Shown: positions 1-8,095, numbered from the stretch's first letter. The stretch is 14,737 bases of DNA from Pontiella sp. (GCA_029939385.1 JAOZSZ010000010.1:1-14737), one strand, 5' to 3'. The notes: generated from the letters alone by a model not told the origin. A program made the numbers and translations.

Positions 1-158
1 GTTGGGGCCAATCGAAGAAAGTACCATTATGAAAAAGGCAGGATTGAGATTCCCACCAGGATCAGGGTGTTGATCAATACCACTTCCGCGCAGCGTCGGT
101 TGCCGATTACGACCGGTAACATCGGTACGCCTGTTTTGGCGTAGTCCTTGTTTTTGGT
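1..158 (-). pseudogene. Heme O synthase (protoheme IX farnesyltransferase) fragment
   Basis: Read on the minus strand from about 158 downward, the frame gives KNKDYAKTGVPMLPVVIG followed by a hydrophobic stretch ending LPFS and a stop (TAA at 29-27). The 'DY..xGxPMLPVVxG' block is a signature of the UbiA-family heme O synthases (CyoE/CtaB), which farnesylate protoheme IX in the inner membrane; it sits in the C-terminal third of the family. The stop falls inside the expected transmembrane helix. One extra T in the run near 31-35 would restore the frame into FIMVLSSIGP, so the fragment looks frameshifted. Its upstream part is missing because an RNase HI gene occupies the sequence beyond about 135-165. 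It is either a real degraded remnant or a chimeric contig end. The family call rests on one short motif. Confidence 0.5.
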
Positions 159-572
159 GCCCGCAAAAGTGAGCTCGCGGGGGGCTTCATTAAAACCACA
201 AATAATCGAATGGAGTTGCTGGCCTGCATCGAGGGGCTTCGTTCTTTAACGCGTCCGTGCTCTGTGGTGCTGACGAGCGACTCAAAATATGTGGTGAATG
301 CCATGGTGAAAGGCTGGGCCAAGCGCTGGCGTTCTAATGGATGGAAACTTTCCCCATCGAAGTCGGCAAAAAATCCCGATCTTTGGGCGCTTCTTCTTGA
401 GTTGTGCGAAAAACATGAGGTTCGTTTTGAGTGGGTAAAGGGGCATAGTGACCATCCCGAAAACGAGCGTTGTGATGAGCTGGCGGTTGAGGCATCAAAA
501 GGTAAGAACCTGCCCGCTGACTCTGGTTTTGAAAGCCCTCTGATCCCTGAAGGCGATTTATTTAGTTTGTAG
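120..572 (+). CDS. rnhA: Ribonuclease HI, 5'-truncated or broken
   Basis: RNase HI cleaves the RNA strand of RNA-DNA hybrids. The frame aligns without gaps to E. coli RNase HI from about its residue 22 onward: FGVVLVFG, then TTNNRMEL containing the E48 equivalent, SDSKYV (D70), WVKGHSDHPENERCDEL (H124 and D134). The first catalytic Asp (D10, motif TDGxCxGNPG) is absent in all three forward frames. The frame is closed upstream by TAA at 117-119. The only ATG (210) lies inside the conserved TTNNRMEL block, so it cannot be the native start; a product from it would be 120 residues and lack D10. A one-base loss near 130-135 plus replacement of the N-terminal coding sequence would explain this. The gene is followed 14 bp later by the DUF6172-like gene, probably co-transcribed. 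The fold assignment is certain; function as it stands is unlikely. Confidence 0.85.
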   Translation, partial: HRYACFGVVLVFGARKSELAGGFIKTTNNRMELLACIEGLRSLTRPCSVVLTSDSKYVVNAMVKGWAKRWRSNGWKLSPSKSAKNPDLWALLLELCEKHEVRFEWVKGHSDHPENERCDELAVEASKGKNLPADSGFESPLIPEGDLFSL

Positions 573-586
573 AAAAAAGGAACCCT

Positions 587-952
587 ATGAAAAAGACCTT
601 TAAATTGACTCATTCCAAAATTAAGTACCCTCGGCTGATCGAGGGCGTGAGGCACGATATCCGAAAGTATATTAAACGAGAGCGCCGCAAGGAACTTCCC
701 GAGGCGGTTGATTTCTGGGATTTCGACTGCAAATTCGGGGATACCGAGGCCGAGGCCAAAGGGGTTCATCTCTCCGAAATTGATCAGTATATTTCGACGG
801 CGGAGACCCGCGAGTTGCTTTCATTTTATATTGAAATTATCGCCAAACCGGGCATTCGAACCAAAAAATTAAAACCAGAAGATGCCCCCAAGACCACTCA
901 TCTTGAAATCAAGAAGTTTGGCGCGGGTTCCATCAGCGAAGATGGTGACTAA
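587..952 (+). CDS. DUF6172-like small cytoplasmic protein
   Basis: A 121-residue soluble basic protein beginning MKKTFKLTHSKIKYPRLIEG, then KYIKRERRKELPEAVDFWDF and CKFG, with an acidic SEDGD tail. The 'KxxRLxExxxHxxxKYxKRERRKxLPxxxDFWDFDCKFG' pattern matches what I recall of DUF6172, a family of unknown function found in many proteobacteria and other Gram-negatives. There is no signal peptide or membrane segment. A Shine-Dalgarno AAAGGAA lies just upstream of the ATG, and the gene follows the RNase HI stop by 14 bp. Its stop is only 7 bp from the stop of the convergent radical SAM gene, with no terminator hairpin between them. The family name is from memory; no biochemical role is claimed. 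Confidence 0.65.
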   Translation: MKKTFKLTHSKIKYPRLIEGVRHDIRKYIKRERRKELPEAVDFWDFDCKFGDTEAEAKGVHLSEIDQYISTAETRELLSFYIEIIAKPGIRTKKLKPEDAPKTTHLEIKKFGAGSISEDGD

Positions 953-959
953 TTTTCGG

Positions 960-2660
960 TTAGCCGAACGATTGGCGTAATTGTTCTTCCGCGGCATTTT
1001 TCCACTCCTCAGAAATAGAAGCGTTGGTTCGAACGTAGAGCCGCCGCGAGACGATTAGATTAAAAGCCTCGGCCGAGGCAAATCGATCGAGAAGATGCGA
1101 TGGGTGGCGTTGGATACATTTTGCGAGTTGCTCTATTAGATCCAGTGGTTCTTCGTGCTCGGGAACTAATATAAATTGCCAAAGTCCATCCGGCTCGGTG
1201 GTGATGGCTTGGTCGATAAACGTTTCGATAGCACCGCAATGGTTAAAAAGATTTGATCCGTGAATGAGTATGGCACGTCGATTGCCCCGGCCGGGAAGAG
1301 TTTGGTTTAGTTGATCCACATGAATGCGGTGTTGTTCATGAAAGAGGCCGCGCAGTCGTTGTCCGCAAAAGCGTGGGGTGATGGGGTCGGCGGGTAAATG
1401 GGGATGTTCATCGAGCAGGATTTCAATCTTTTGAATATCATCAGGCGAAAGATGTGCCGTTTGTTTAATGCCATATGGCGGCCGTTTTTCGTGAATAAAA
1501 TCCCACTTCGCGCAGTCGTTACGCAATACCGTTCCTGGAAGAATGAGCGTCTGCATACATTGAACCTGCACGTCAGATCCAAAGGCCAGTCCCCAGTCTA
1601 GACTTTGCTGAACTTCGGTAAGGGTCTGCCCGGGCAGTCCATACATAATATCGAGTACAACATGTACGCCAGCTTTGCAAAGAGCGCTTATACCTTCGGC
1701 CGTTTTGTTGAGCCGAATAGGGCGGGAGACGTTTTTGAGTACCTTCGGGTCGATGCTCTGTACGCCGACTTCGACCGCAGTGAAGTGGGCCTCGCGCATA
1801 AGGCGGGCTTGCGTTTCGGTTAAGGTGTCGGGGCGGATTTCTGCAAAGAAAGCAATGCGATGGTTGCGGTTGAGTTGGGCAAGTTCAGTGAGTAGTTCGG
1901 TGAAATCGGAGCGGGCGTTAAAGGTGGGATCGACGAATCGTATTTCGGTGGCGCCGAGGTCGCGAAAGCGTCGGATACGTGCAAGTACCTGTTTTTGGGT
2001 CAGAGCGCGTAGGCCGGAGTGGAGCTGGTAGTAGCGGCAATAAGAACAAGTGAGCGGGCAACCGCGTACGGTTTCGAGATAAACCACGGGACGGTTTTGT
2101 ACGCAGCGCATGATGGTCTCTTCGCTCGGTTGCGCGGCGGCCAATTCGACGGGAGGTGGTGGCAGGGTTCCCCATTCCCAACCGTTGGATTTAAAGAGGG
2201 CCAGGTTGTCGAAATAAATCGGTGTGCCGGTGCGCCATGCCGAGAGTAGGGCCGGAAAGGTGGATTCACCTTCTCCGGTTATGATGGCATCGAATACCGG
2301 TGGCTCTTCGAAAAGGAGGGGATGTTCTTTCGCCACCTCGGGGCCCCCAACCATAATCTTGAGGGAACTCTTTTTTTCTTTTAATAGAGCAGCGAGGCGG
2401 AGGGTGCGCTCGATATTCCATAAATAAAGGGTGCAGGCAAGAATGTCGGTGCCGGAAGAAAGGATTTTTTCGGCTAAGTGCTGGGTGTCGAGTTCATCCC
2501 ATTCGACGGGAGAAAAGGAGGAGGCATGGAAGGCGGCCTCGGGACTGTGTTGCAAGGCATGATCCAAATAAGCTCCTGCAAAAGGAAAGTTTTCTCGTGT
2601 ATTATGGGTGTCATTGTCGAGGAGAGGAAGCTGAAGATAGAGGATCTGTATTGGAGTCAT
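960..2660 (-). CDS. B12-binding-domain radical SAM protein
   Basis: This 566-residue protein has an N-terminal cobalamin-binding-like Rossmann domain (about 1-140; TDILACTLYLWN at 71-82, IMVGGPEVAKEHP at 102-114, DAIITGEGE at 124-132). A radical SAM barrel follows (about 190-400), with the [4Fe-4S] cysteines in GCPLTCSYC (C201, C205, C208), then RFVDPTFN, the GVQSIDP turn at 299-305 and YGLPGQ at 340-345. About 165 further residues form an uncharacterised C-terminal domain. The architecture matches the large B12/radical SAM class (methylases, cyclases, BchE-like), and the substrate cannot be read from sequence. No classical DxHxxG B12 motif is obvious, so cobalamin may bind base-off or not at all. 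The ATG at 2660 is the only start codon near the conserved N-terminus. Its Shine-Dalgarno (AGGAG, 2682-2686) is about 20 nt away because a minicistron intervenes. It is divergent from proS. Confidence 0.88.
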   Translation of the reverse strand: MTPIQILYLQLPLLDNDTHNTRENFPFAGAYLDHALQHSPEAAFHASSFSPVEWDELDTQHLAEKILSSGTDILACTLYLWNIERTLRLAALLKEKKSSLKIMVGGPEVAKEHPLLFEEPPVFDAIITGEGESTFPALLSAWRTGTPIYFDNLALFKSNGWEWGTLPPPPVELAAAQPSEETIMRCVQNRPVVYLETVRGCPLTCSYCRYYQLHSGLRALTQKQVLARIRRFRDLGATEIRFVDPTFNARSDFTELLTELAQLNRNHRIAFFAEIRPDTLTETQARLMREAHFTAVEVGVQSIDPKVLKNVSRPIRLNKTAEGISALCKAGVHVVLDIMYGLPGQTLTEVQQSLDWGLAFGSDVQVQCMQTLILPGTVLRNDCAKWDFIHEKRPPYGIKQTAHLSPDDIQKIEILLDEHPHLPADPITPRFCGQRLRGLFHEQHRIHVDQLNQTLPGRGNRRAILIHGSNLFNHCGAIETFIDQAITTEPDGLWQFILVPEHEEPLDLIEQLAKCIQRHPSHLLDRFASAEAFNLIVSRRLYVRTNASISEEWKNAAEEQLRQSFG

Positions 2661-2671
2661 GTGGGGAACAT
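2657..2671 (-). promoter_or_regulatory. Four-codon leader minicistron coupled to the radical SAM gene
   Basis: On the minus strand a good Shine-Dalgarno, AGGAG (2686-2682), is followed after 10 nt by ATG TTC CCC ACA TGA (peptide MFPT). The TGA overlaps the ATG of the radical SAM gene in an ATGA arrangement. The radical SAM start has no Shine-Dalgarno of its own at normal spacing. The plain reading is that ribosomes start on the minicistron and reinitiate at the overlapping ATG. It could also be a fortuitous ATG between a distant ribosome binding site and the real start. Confidence 0.35.
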
Positions 2672-2773
2672 AGTGGGTGGACTCCTGTAAATGAATCGGA
2701 AAGCCATTTTTTTTCGTGTATTTGGAGGGTGTGGGTTGTAGATTGCGCGTTTCATTTTTAGGAGAATCAGTTT

Positions 2774-4294
2774 ATGGCAAAGCAGAAGAAAACAGCGATT
2801 AGCCCTACTCGCGGCGAAAATTATCCGGAGTGGTATCAGCAGGTGGTGCGCGCGGCGGAGTTGGCAGAAAATAGCGATGTGCGCGGGTGTATGGTGATCA
2901 GGCCTTGGGGCTATGCGCTGTGGGAAAATATTCAGCGTAGCCTGGATAAAATGTTTAAGGATACGGGCCATGAGAATGCCTATTTCCCTCTTTTTATTCC
3001 GAAGAGCTATCTGGAGAAGGAGGCCGAACACGTTGATGGTTTTGCCAAGGAGTGTGCGGTCGTGACGCATCATCGTCTGGAAATGGGCGAGGATGGCAAG
3101 CTTCATCCGGCGGGCGAGCTGGAGGAGCCGTTGATTGTGCGGCCAACGTCGGAAACCATTATTGGAGCCACCTATGCAAAGTGGGTGGAGAGCTATCGTG
3201 ATCTGCCGATCCTGATCAATCAGTGGGCCAATGTGGTGCGTTGGGAAATGCGTACGCGCCTCTTTCTCCGTACCACCGAATTCCTTTGGCAAGAAGGGCA
3301 TACGTGCCATGAAACAGAGGCGGAGGCTTTAGAGGAAACCCGTACGATGTTGGAGGTTTATAAAACCTTTGCGGAGGAATATATGGCGATGCCGGTGCTG
3401 ACCGGCGAAAAGACGCCGGGCGAGCGTTTTCCTGGCGCAGTGAGTACGCTCTGTATTGAAGCGATGATGCAAGATCGTAAAGCGCTTCAGGCGGGAACAA
3501 GCCATTTCTTGGGTCAAAATTTTGCGAAGGCGTCAAATATTCAATTTAGTAATCGGAGTGGGGCGAAGGAGTTTGTTTGGACTACTTCATGGGGCGTTTC
3601 AACCCGATTGATTGGTGCCATGATTATGACGCATGCTGATGATGATGGCATGATGATGCCCCCGCGCCTTGCACCGAGTCATGTTGTGATTCTGCCGATC
3701 ATTCGCAAGGAGGAAGATCGCGAGGCGATCATGGAATATTGTAATGAATTAGCTTCCTCTCTTCGGGAAAAACGATTCCACGAGCGCGATGTTGAAGTGG
3801 TGGTGGATGGTCGTGATATTAATGCGGGCGAAAAAGGTTGGAGCTGGGTGAAGAAGGGCATTCCCATTCGTGCGGAGGTTGGCCCTCGTGATATGGCGAA
3901 TAAAGCGGTCTTTATGGCGCGGCGGGATACGGGAAAAAAGGAAGGCGTTGATAAGGATGTCTTTGTTGAGAATATCGTTCAGACATTGGAGGATATTCAA
4001 CAAGGAATGCTTCAGAAGGCGCTCGATCACCGTACGGAAAACACGAAGGAAATTGATTCTTACGATGAGTTTGTGGCTTTCTTTACGCCAGAAAACAAGG
4101 ATCGCCCAGAGGTGCACGGTGGCTTTGCTATGAGCCATTGGTGTGATGATGAAGTCTGTGAGAAAAAGATTAATGATGAGCTATCTGTAACGATTCGTAC
4201 GGTTCCATTGGATCGCTCTGAAAGCAGTACGGGCGAATGCATCTGTTGCGGAAAGCCTAGCGAAGGTCGAGTTGTATTTGCGAAAAGCTATTAA
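2774..4294 (+). CDS. proS: Proline--tRNA ligase, archaeal/eukaryotic type (ProS type 3)
   Basis: ProS charges tRNA(Pro) with proline in the cytoplasm. At 506 residues without the roughly 180-residue editing insertion, and with a C-terminal zinc domain, this is the type 3 (archaeal/eukaryotic-like) form. Visible landmarks: GCMVIRPWGYALW (38-50, motif 1 region), the proline-binding PTSE loop at 124-127, motif 2 RWEMRTRLFLRTTEFLWQEG at 156-175, AGTSHFLGQNFAK at 240-252, and the motif 3 region GAMIMTHADDDGMMMPPRLAP at 281-301. The anticodon-binding domain spans about 303-410. Zinc ligand candidates are C457, C462, C489 and C491/C492, and the chain ends in the family-typical Tyr. The Shine-Dalgarno AGGAG (2760-2764) sits 9 nt before the ATG. 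It is divergent from the radical SAM gene and appears monocistronic. Confidence 0.97.
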   Translation: MAKQKKTAISPTRGENYPEWYQQVVRAAELAENSDVRGCMVIRPWGYALWENIQRSLDKMFKDTGHENAYFPLFIPKSYLEKEAEHVDGFAKECAVVTHHRLEMGEDGKLHPAGELEEPLIVRPTSETIIGATYAKWVESYRDLPILINQWANVVRWEMRTRLFLRTTEFLWQEGHTCHETEAEALEETRTMLEVYKTFAEEYMAMPVLTGEKTPGERFPGAVSTLCIEAMMQDRKALQAGTSHFLGQNFAKASNIQFSNRSGAKEFVWTTSWGVSTRLIGAMIMTHADDDGMMMPPRLAPSHVVILPIIRKEEDREAIMEYCNELASSLREKRFHERDVEVVVDGRDINAGEKGWSWVKKGIPIRAEVGPRDMANKAVFMARRDTGKKEGVDKDVFVENIVQTLEDIQQGMLQKALDHRTENTKEIDSYDEFVAFFTPENKDRPEVHGGFAMSHWCDDEVCEKKINDELSVTIRTVPLDRSESSTGECICCGKPSEGRVVFAKSY

Positions 4295-4302
4295 AAGGAA
4301 TC

Positions 4303-4323
4303 AGTAATGTTATACGCATTACT
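4303..4323 (+). terminator. Weak hairpin after proS
   Basis: AGTAATG (4303-4309) and CATTACT (4317-4323) form a perfect 7-bp stem with a 7-nt loop, starting 8 nt after the proS stop. It is A+T-rich and no uninterrupted T-run follows (only CCCATTTT at 4333-4340). It is therefore a poor intrinsic terminator and may act as a 3'-end stabiliser or be incidental. Confidence 0.25.
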
Positions 4324-4367
4324 CGTTACTTGCCCATTTTAACCGGTTGAACTAGATTGTTTTGATT

Positions 4368-5420
4368 ATGCGATTTTATAAATATTTCTTATTGTTTTTT
4401 GGGGGTCTTTTCCTTTTTGGTGAGGTTGTTCATGCCGCTACGGAGGAGGCCTTTATTGTTGAAGAAAAGGGGCGAAATACGTGGCATATGATGCTGGATA
4501 AGAAGATGGATACCTCTTCCAAGCAATGGGTCTATGCTCGTAAAACTCAGAATAAGGGTTGGCTGAAAAAGGCGGATCGGCGGATGCTCTATTTGGTGCG
4601 ACGTTGGCCCAATAGCAAAGAGGCTCCTTGGGCACAACGCGCTCGAGGGGATATGCTTTATGCGCGTGGGAAGTTCAAAGAAGCATTTCGGGAGTATCAA
4701 CATTTAATCAATAACTATTCGAGTCGAATGCTTGATTATTCCTCGGTGCTGGAAAGTCAGTTTGCTATTGCCGTTAATGTTATGGAGCAACGGCGGATGC
4801 GATGGTTTTTTGGAGGGTATCGTGCGCCAGAATATTCGGTGGAATATTTCGAGGATGTGATTCGTAACGGACCGCAGGGCGTACGGGCTGCAGAGGCACA
4901 GTTCTTTATTGGGCAAGCTTATCGGGAGGCCAATGAGTTAGAGATGGCAATTTCTGCTTATGGGGTATTGGGATATCGCTATTCCGAGAGTTCTTTTGCC
5001 GAAAAGGCTGCATGGTTGCAGATTATTTGCTTAGACAAGTTGCGGGAAGAATTTCCAAATAGTTTGGATATTCTTGATCGTCAATTGACTTCTACTACAG
5101 TTTTTTTGACCACCTATCCCCAGTCGACCCACAAGGGGAAGATTATTCAATTGCGGAATCGTCTTTATGAAATGAAGGCAAAAAAGGTGTTCGACGAAGC
5201 CATGTTTTACGCCAAAATCCCCAAAAAGCCAAAAGCAGCTATTATTTACTATGAACGGATGCTTAAAGAATATCCCAAAAGCAAGCTCGTTCCTGAGGCT
5301 GAAAAGCAGATTGTTGAGCTAAAGGATTTGATGGCAATCTCTCGCGCTACACGAATATCTGTTCAGCAAAAAACAGAAGTAATGACCAATAAAAAGGGTT
5401 CTGAAAATGTTGAAAAGTAG
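4368..5420 (+). CDS. BamD-like periplasmic TPR protein upstream of lptD
   Basis: This 350-residue protein starts with a signal peptide (MRFYKYFLLFFGGLFLFG core, likely cleavage after VHA at 21-23). Tetratricopeptide-like helical pairs follow: LYLVRRWPNSKEAPWAQRAR and DMLYARGKFKEAFREYQHLI (about 75-114), AEAQFFIGQAYREANELEMA (175-194), then FDEAMFYAKIPKKPKAAIIYYERMLKEYPKSK (275-306). The 'A..YYxxxLxxYPxSxxxxxA' repeat and overall layout resemble BamD/YfiO, which feeds beta-barrel proteins to BamA. Unlike E. coli BamD there is no lipobox cysteine (the only Cys is C221), so it would be soluble or peripherally attached in the periplasm. The ATG at 4368 was chosen; a TTG two codons earlier (4362) is also open, and neither has a strong Shine-Dalgarno. 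It overlaps lptD by 14 nt, so an outer-membrane barrel or LPS-assembly role is inferred from context. Confidence 0.75.
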   Translation: MRFYKYFLLFFGGLFLFGEVVHAATEEAFIVEEKGRNTWHMMLDKKMDTSSKQWVYARKTQNKGWLKKADRRMLYLVRRWPNSKEAPWAQRARGDMLYARGKFKEAFREYQHLINNYSSRMLDYSSVLESQFAIAVNVMEQRRMRWFFGGYRAPEYSVEYFEDVIRNGPQGVRAAEAQFFIGQAYREANELEMAISAYGVLGYRYSESSFAEKAAWLQIICLDKLREEFPNSLDILDRQLTSTTVFLTTYPQSTHKGKIIQLRNRLYEMKAKKVFDEAMFYAKIPKKPKAAIIYYERMLKEYPKSKLVPEAEKQIVELKDLMAISRATRISVQQKTEVMTNKKGSENVEK

Positions 5421-7455
5421 GCGCCTTGTTGGATTATTGTTTTGGGGCAGCCTGCTTTCCTTTGCTGGGGCAAGTGATTTTGATCTTCCTGATGAGCCCT
5501 TTGATATTCGCGCGGGACGGATGGAGTATGTCGATGGAACCCTTGTGGCTAGCGGTGGGGTGACGGGGCGTTTTGAGAATGTGATGATCCGTGCCGATCG
5601 GATTCGTGGTAATCCTGAAACAGGCGACCTGCATGCCGAAGGTGATATTTTGTTCGAGCGGGGAAACATGCTTTGGCAGGGAAGTGAACTCGACTATAAC
5701 TTTATTAAACAAGATGGATTATTTGGTCCATCGTCGCTTTATTTTGAACCTGCTTTTATGAGTGTTGATCATGTTGAGCGGGTCTCTACAAATGAATATT
5801 TATTACGCGGTGCGACCTTCACCACCTGCCCGAAAGATCATCCCCATATTAGTGCGCATGCCAAGGAAGCGCGATTGATTGGAGAAAAATATATTCAGGC
5901 AAAAGGGGTGACGTTTTATGTGGGGAAGGTTCCGGTGATGTATGTGCCATTCTGGCGTCACACCTTGAGCGAAAACATGTTTACCTTTAATTTTGGTATC
6001 GGAAGCGAGTGGGGGACCTATCTTCAAACTAAAACCACGGTCCCTATTACCGAAAATGTGAACTCCATCACAGATGTTAATTTATACAGTCATCGGGGCG
6101 TCGGATTGGGGCAGGGGTTTGCCTGGGAATATCCTAAAGCCGTGGGGGCGTTTGCCGCCTTCTATCTGAAGGATGAGGACCCCCATTCCCGCTATGATTT
6201 GTTAGATCCCATTGGGCAACAGATCGGTGATGATCGCTATCGTTTTAAGCTGGAGCATATCCAAAACTTTACCGACACCCATTATCTAAATACGAAATGG
6301 AACTATCTCAGCGATCCGGCCATTCTTGAAGAATTCTTTAAGTCAGAATATCGCAATAATGCACAGCCCGAAAATTATGCATCGTGGGTCTATGGAAATA
6401 GCTATGTTGGCTCCGAAGTTTTTGTGAATAAACGCTTAAATGATTTTTATGAAAATACCGATCGGGTTGAATATTCAGCCGACCTCTATCGCACTCGCCT
6501 TGGAAACTCTCCATTCTTCCTTCAGAGCGAAAACGCCATCGCGCACCTCGAACGGGTTCATTCCTCAACAAATACTCTTGCTGGCAACGCATATGATTCG
6601 GTACGCATCGATTCCGCTAATGCGCTCTACCTTCCGCAACGATACGGTTTCCTAAATCTGGTTCCGCGCGCTACTTATCGCGCTACCTACTATTCTAAAA
6701 CCGGCGGCGGCAGTGAGGAGTTCCGCCAGATTCCTGGGGCAGGAATGGAGGTTTCGTTTCAGGCTACCAAAATTCTTTCAGAGCAAGAGCATTGGTACGG
6801 AAAAGGGCTACGTCATAAGATTGAACCGTATGCCGATTATATCTATGAAAACACTTCGATTTCCGCGAATCGGCTATTTCCAGTTGATGGTTTTGATGAT
6901 GTTGATACGTTGAAAGACGAAAATAAAGTGCAAATCGGTTTGCGTAACGTGCTGCAAACCCAGCGAGATGGGCGGTTGGCTCGTTTCATCGATCTTGATC
7001 TCTACACCTATTACCTTGTTGAAAAGAATGGGGCGTCAAATGACTTAGACTTGCTCTATATCGATGCACGTATGCCCCTCACTAAACGGACAATGGTAGA
7101 TCTAGAGGGTAAGTATGACTGGTATGCTGGTAAAATTTCTTATTTCAATACACGTATTTCCTACGATCACGATGACCTCATTTTTTCACTTGAGCATTTG
7201 TATGAGGAGAGTGCTCGTTCGCTGTGGACCCCTCGCATTGATCTGTTTCCAACAGGGAATACTTCGGTTGAGGTATATGGGCGCTACGATGACAACGATA
7301 ATGATTTGCAGGAGGTTGCGTTGGTTGGGTATAAGAATTTTTGCTGTATGCGCTATGGTCTTGGCTATCATTACTATGATGATGGAGAGCAACGCATTAT
7401 GTTTTCTATCGGTCTCTCTGCCTTTCCAGAAGCCCGGATCTCTAGCGGATTCTAG
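5407..7455 (+). CDS. lptD: LPS-assembly outer-membrane protein LptD (OstA/Imp)
   Basis: LptD is the beta-barrel that, plugged by LptE, inserts LPS into the outer leaflet of the outer membrane. This 682-residue version has a signal peptide (about 1-22, LLFWGSLLSFAGA). An LptA/OstA-like jellyroll follows (about 30-180: FDIRAGRMEY, IRADRIRGNPETGDLHAEGD, YLLRGATFTTCPKD, KVPVMYVPFWRH), then a barrel domain with LRHKIEPYADY at 468-478, RLFPVDGFDD at 489-498 and a final Phe typical of outer-membrane barrels. It keeps the consecutive Cys pair near the C-terminus (C646-C647 in KNFCCMRYGLGY) and one N-domain Cys (C141, equivalent to E. coli C173). There is no Cys at the start of the mature chain (E. 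coli C31), so only one of the two interdomain disulfides can form. Its ATG lies inside the end of the upstream TPR gene, implying coupled translation. Confidence 0.93.
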   Translation: MLKSRRLVGLLFWGSLLSFAGASDFDLPDEPFDIRAGRMEYVDGTLVASGGVTGRFENVMIRADRIRGNPETGDLHAEGDILFERGNMLWQGSELDYNFIKQDGLFGPSSLYFEPAFMSVDHVERVSTNEYLLRGATFTTCPKDHPHISAHAKEARLIGEKYIQAKGVTFYVGKVPVMYVPFWRHTLSENMFTFNFGIGSEWGTYLQTKTTVPITENVNSITDVNLYSHRGVGLGQGFAWEYPKAVGAFAAFYLKDEDPHSRYDLLDPIGQQIGDDRYRFKLEHIQNFTDTHYLNTKWNYLSDPAILEEFFKSEYRNNAQPENYASWVYGNSYVGSEVFVNKRLNDFYENTDRVEYSADLYRTRLGNSPFFLQSENAIAHLERVHSSTNTLAGNAYDSVRIDSANALYLPQRYGFLNLVPRATYRATYYSKTGGGSEEFRQIPGAGMEVSFQATKILSEQEHWYGKGLRHKIEPYADYIYENTSISANRLFPVDGFDDVDTLKDENKVQIGLRNVLQTQRDGRLARFIDLDLYTYYLVEKNGASNDLDLLYIDARMPLTKRTMVDLEGKYDWYAGKISYFNTRISYDHDDLIFSLEHLYEESARSLWTPRIDLFPTGNTSVEVYGRYDDNDNDLQEVALVGYKNFCCMRYGLGYHYYDDGEQRIMFSIGLSAFPEARISSGF

Positions 7456-7465
7456 CGCATGATCA

Positions 7466-7500
7466 TAAACCCAAAACAAAAGTTTTGGGTTTAGTTTTCT
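7466..7500 (+). terminator. Intrinsic terminator after lptD
   Basis: TAAACCCAAAAC (7466-7477) pairs perfectly over 12 bp with GTTTTGGGTTTA (7482-7493) around an AAAA loop, followed by GTTTTCTTA. It begins 10 nt after the lptD stop. The opposite strand has only a short T-poor tail, so it probably works mainly for lptD, although folE converges on it. Confidence 0.82.
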
Positions 7501-7546
7501 TATACTCAATCATCTTAGCCTTAGCCCAAATTGGTAAGGAATGAAG

Positions 7547-8089
7547 TTATTGCTTGATGAGTTGAAGGAATTCGTTGCGCGTGGAGGGTTCTTTTCTGAA
7601 GCTACCTAGCATGGCGGAGGTGACCATGCAGGAGTTTTGTTTTTCGACGCCCCTCATCATCATGCAAAGGTGTTGCGCTTCAATCACTACGCCAACGCCT
7701 TCGGGAGCAAGAGTATCCATAATGGATGTCGCCACTTGGTTGGTAAGTCGTTCTTGAATCTGGAGTCGACGTGCAAAGAGATCCACAATGCGTGCAAGCT
7801 TACTGACGCCAAGTACTTTCCCTTCAGGAATATAGCCGATATGACATTTCCCAAAAAAAGGAAGGATATGATGCTCGCAGAGACTGTAGAGTTCGATGTC
7901 TTTAACAATAACCATATGATTATCTTCAACGGTGAAAATGGCATTATTAATTACATCCTCTAGCTTTTGGCGGTAGCCTTTCGTTAGGAACTCTAATGCT
8001 TTGGCGGCACGATCGGGAGTGCCAACTAATCCTTCGCGCTCGGGGTCTTCACCAATTTTAGAAAGTAGTTGTTGATATAATTCATTCAT
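7547..8089 (-). CDS. folE: GTP cyclohydrolase I (FolE type IA)
   Basis: FolE converts GTP to 7,8-dihydroneopterin triphosphate, the first step of tetrahydrofolate and of pterin/queuosine precursor synthesis. The 180-residue protein has [10 protein letters not shown] near the N-terminus, [22 protein letters not shown] (CEHH at 71-74), [19 protein letters not shown], and [11 protein letters not shown] with C142. Zinc ligands C71, H74 and C142 and the catalytic H73 are all present, so it is the zinc-dependent type IA enzyme. The start at 8089 is preferred over the ATG at 8101 because GGAG (8099-8096) lies 6 nt upstream of the former, while the latter has no Shine-Dalgarno and would contain that GGAG inside its own codons. 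It converges on lptD and lies 143-155 bp downstream of the kinase pair, with its own leader. Confidence 0.96.
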   Translation of the reverse strand: MNELYQQLLSKIGEDPEREGLVGTPDRAAKALEFLTKGYRQKLEDVINNAIFTVEDNHMVIVKDIELYSLCEHHILPFFGKCHIGYIPEGKVLGVSKLARIVDLFARRLQIQERLTNQVATSIMDTLAPEGVGVVIEAQHLCMMMRGVEKQNSCMVTSAMLGSFRKEPSTRNEFLQLIKQ

Positions 8090-8095
8090 AAAATT

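Noticed and set aside
107..769. A long minus-strand open frame opposite RNase HI and the DUF6172-like gene.
   Set aside because: It is antisense to two genes with recognisable protein motifs, has no Shine-Dalgarno and no recognisable domain. Its length reflects codon use of the genes on the other strand.
2657..3310. A 217-codon minus-strand open frame running through the proS 5' end and ending at the radical SAM start.
   Set aside because: It is antisense to proS, which has all synthetase motifs. Only its last four codons matter, as a possible minicistron.
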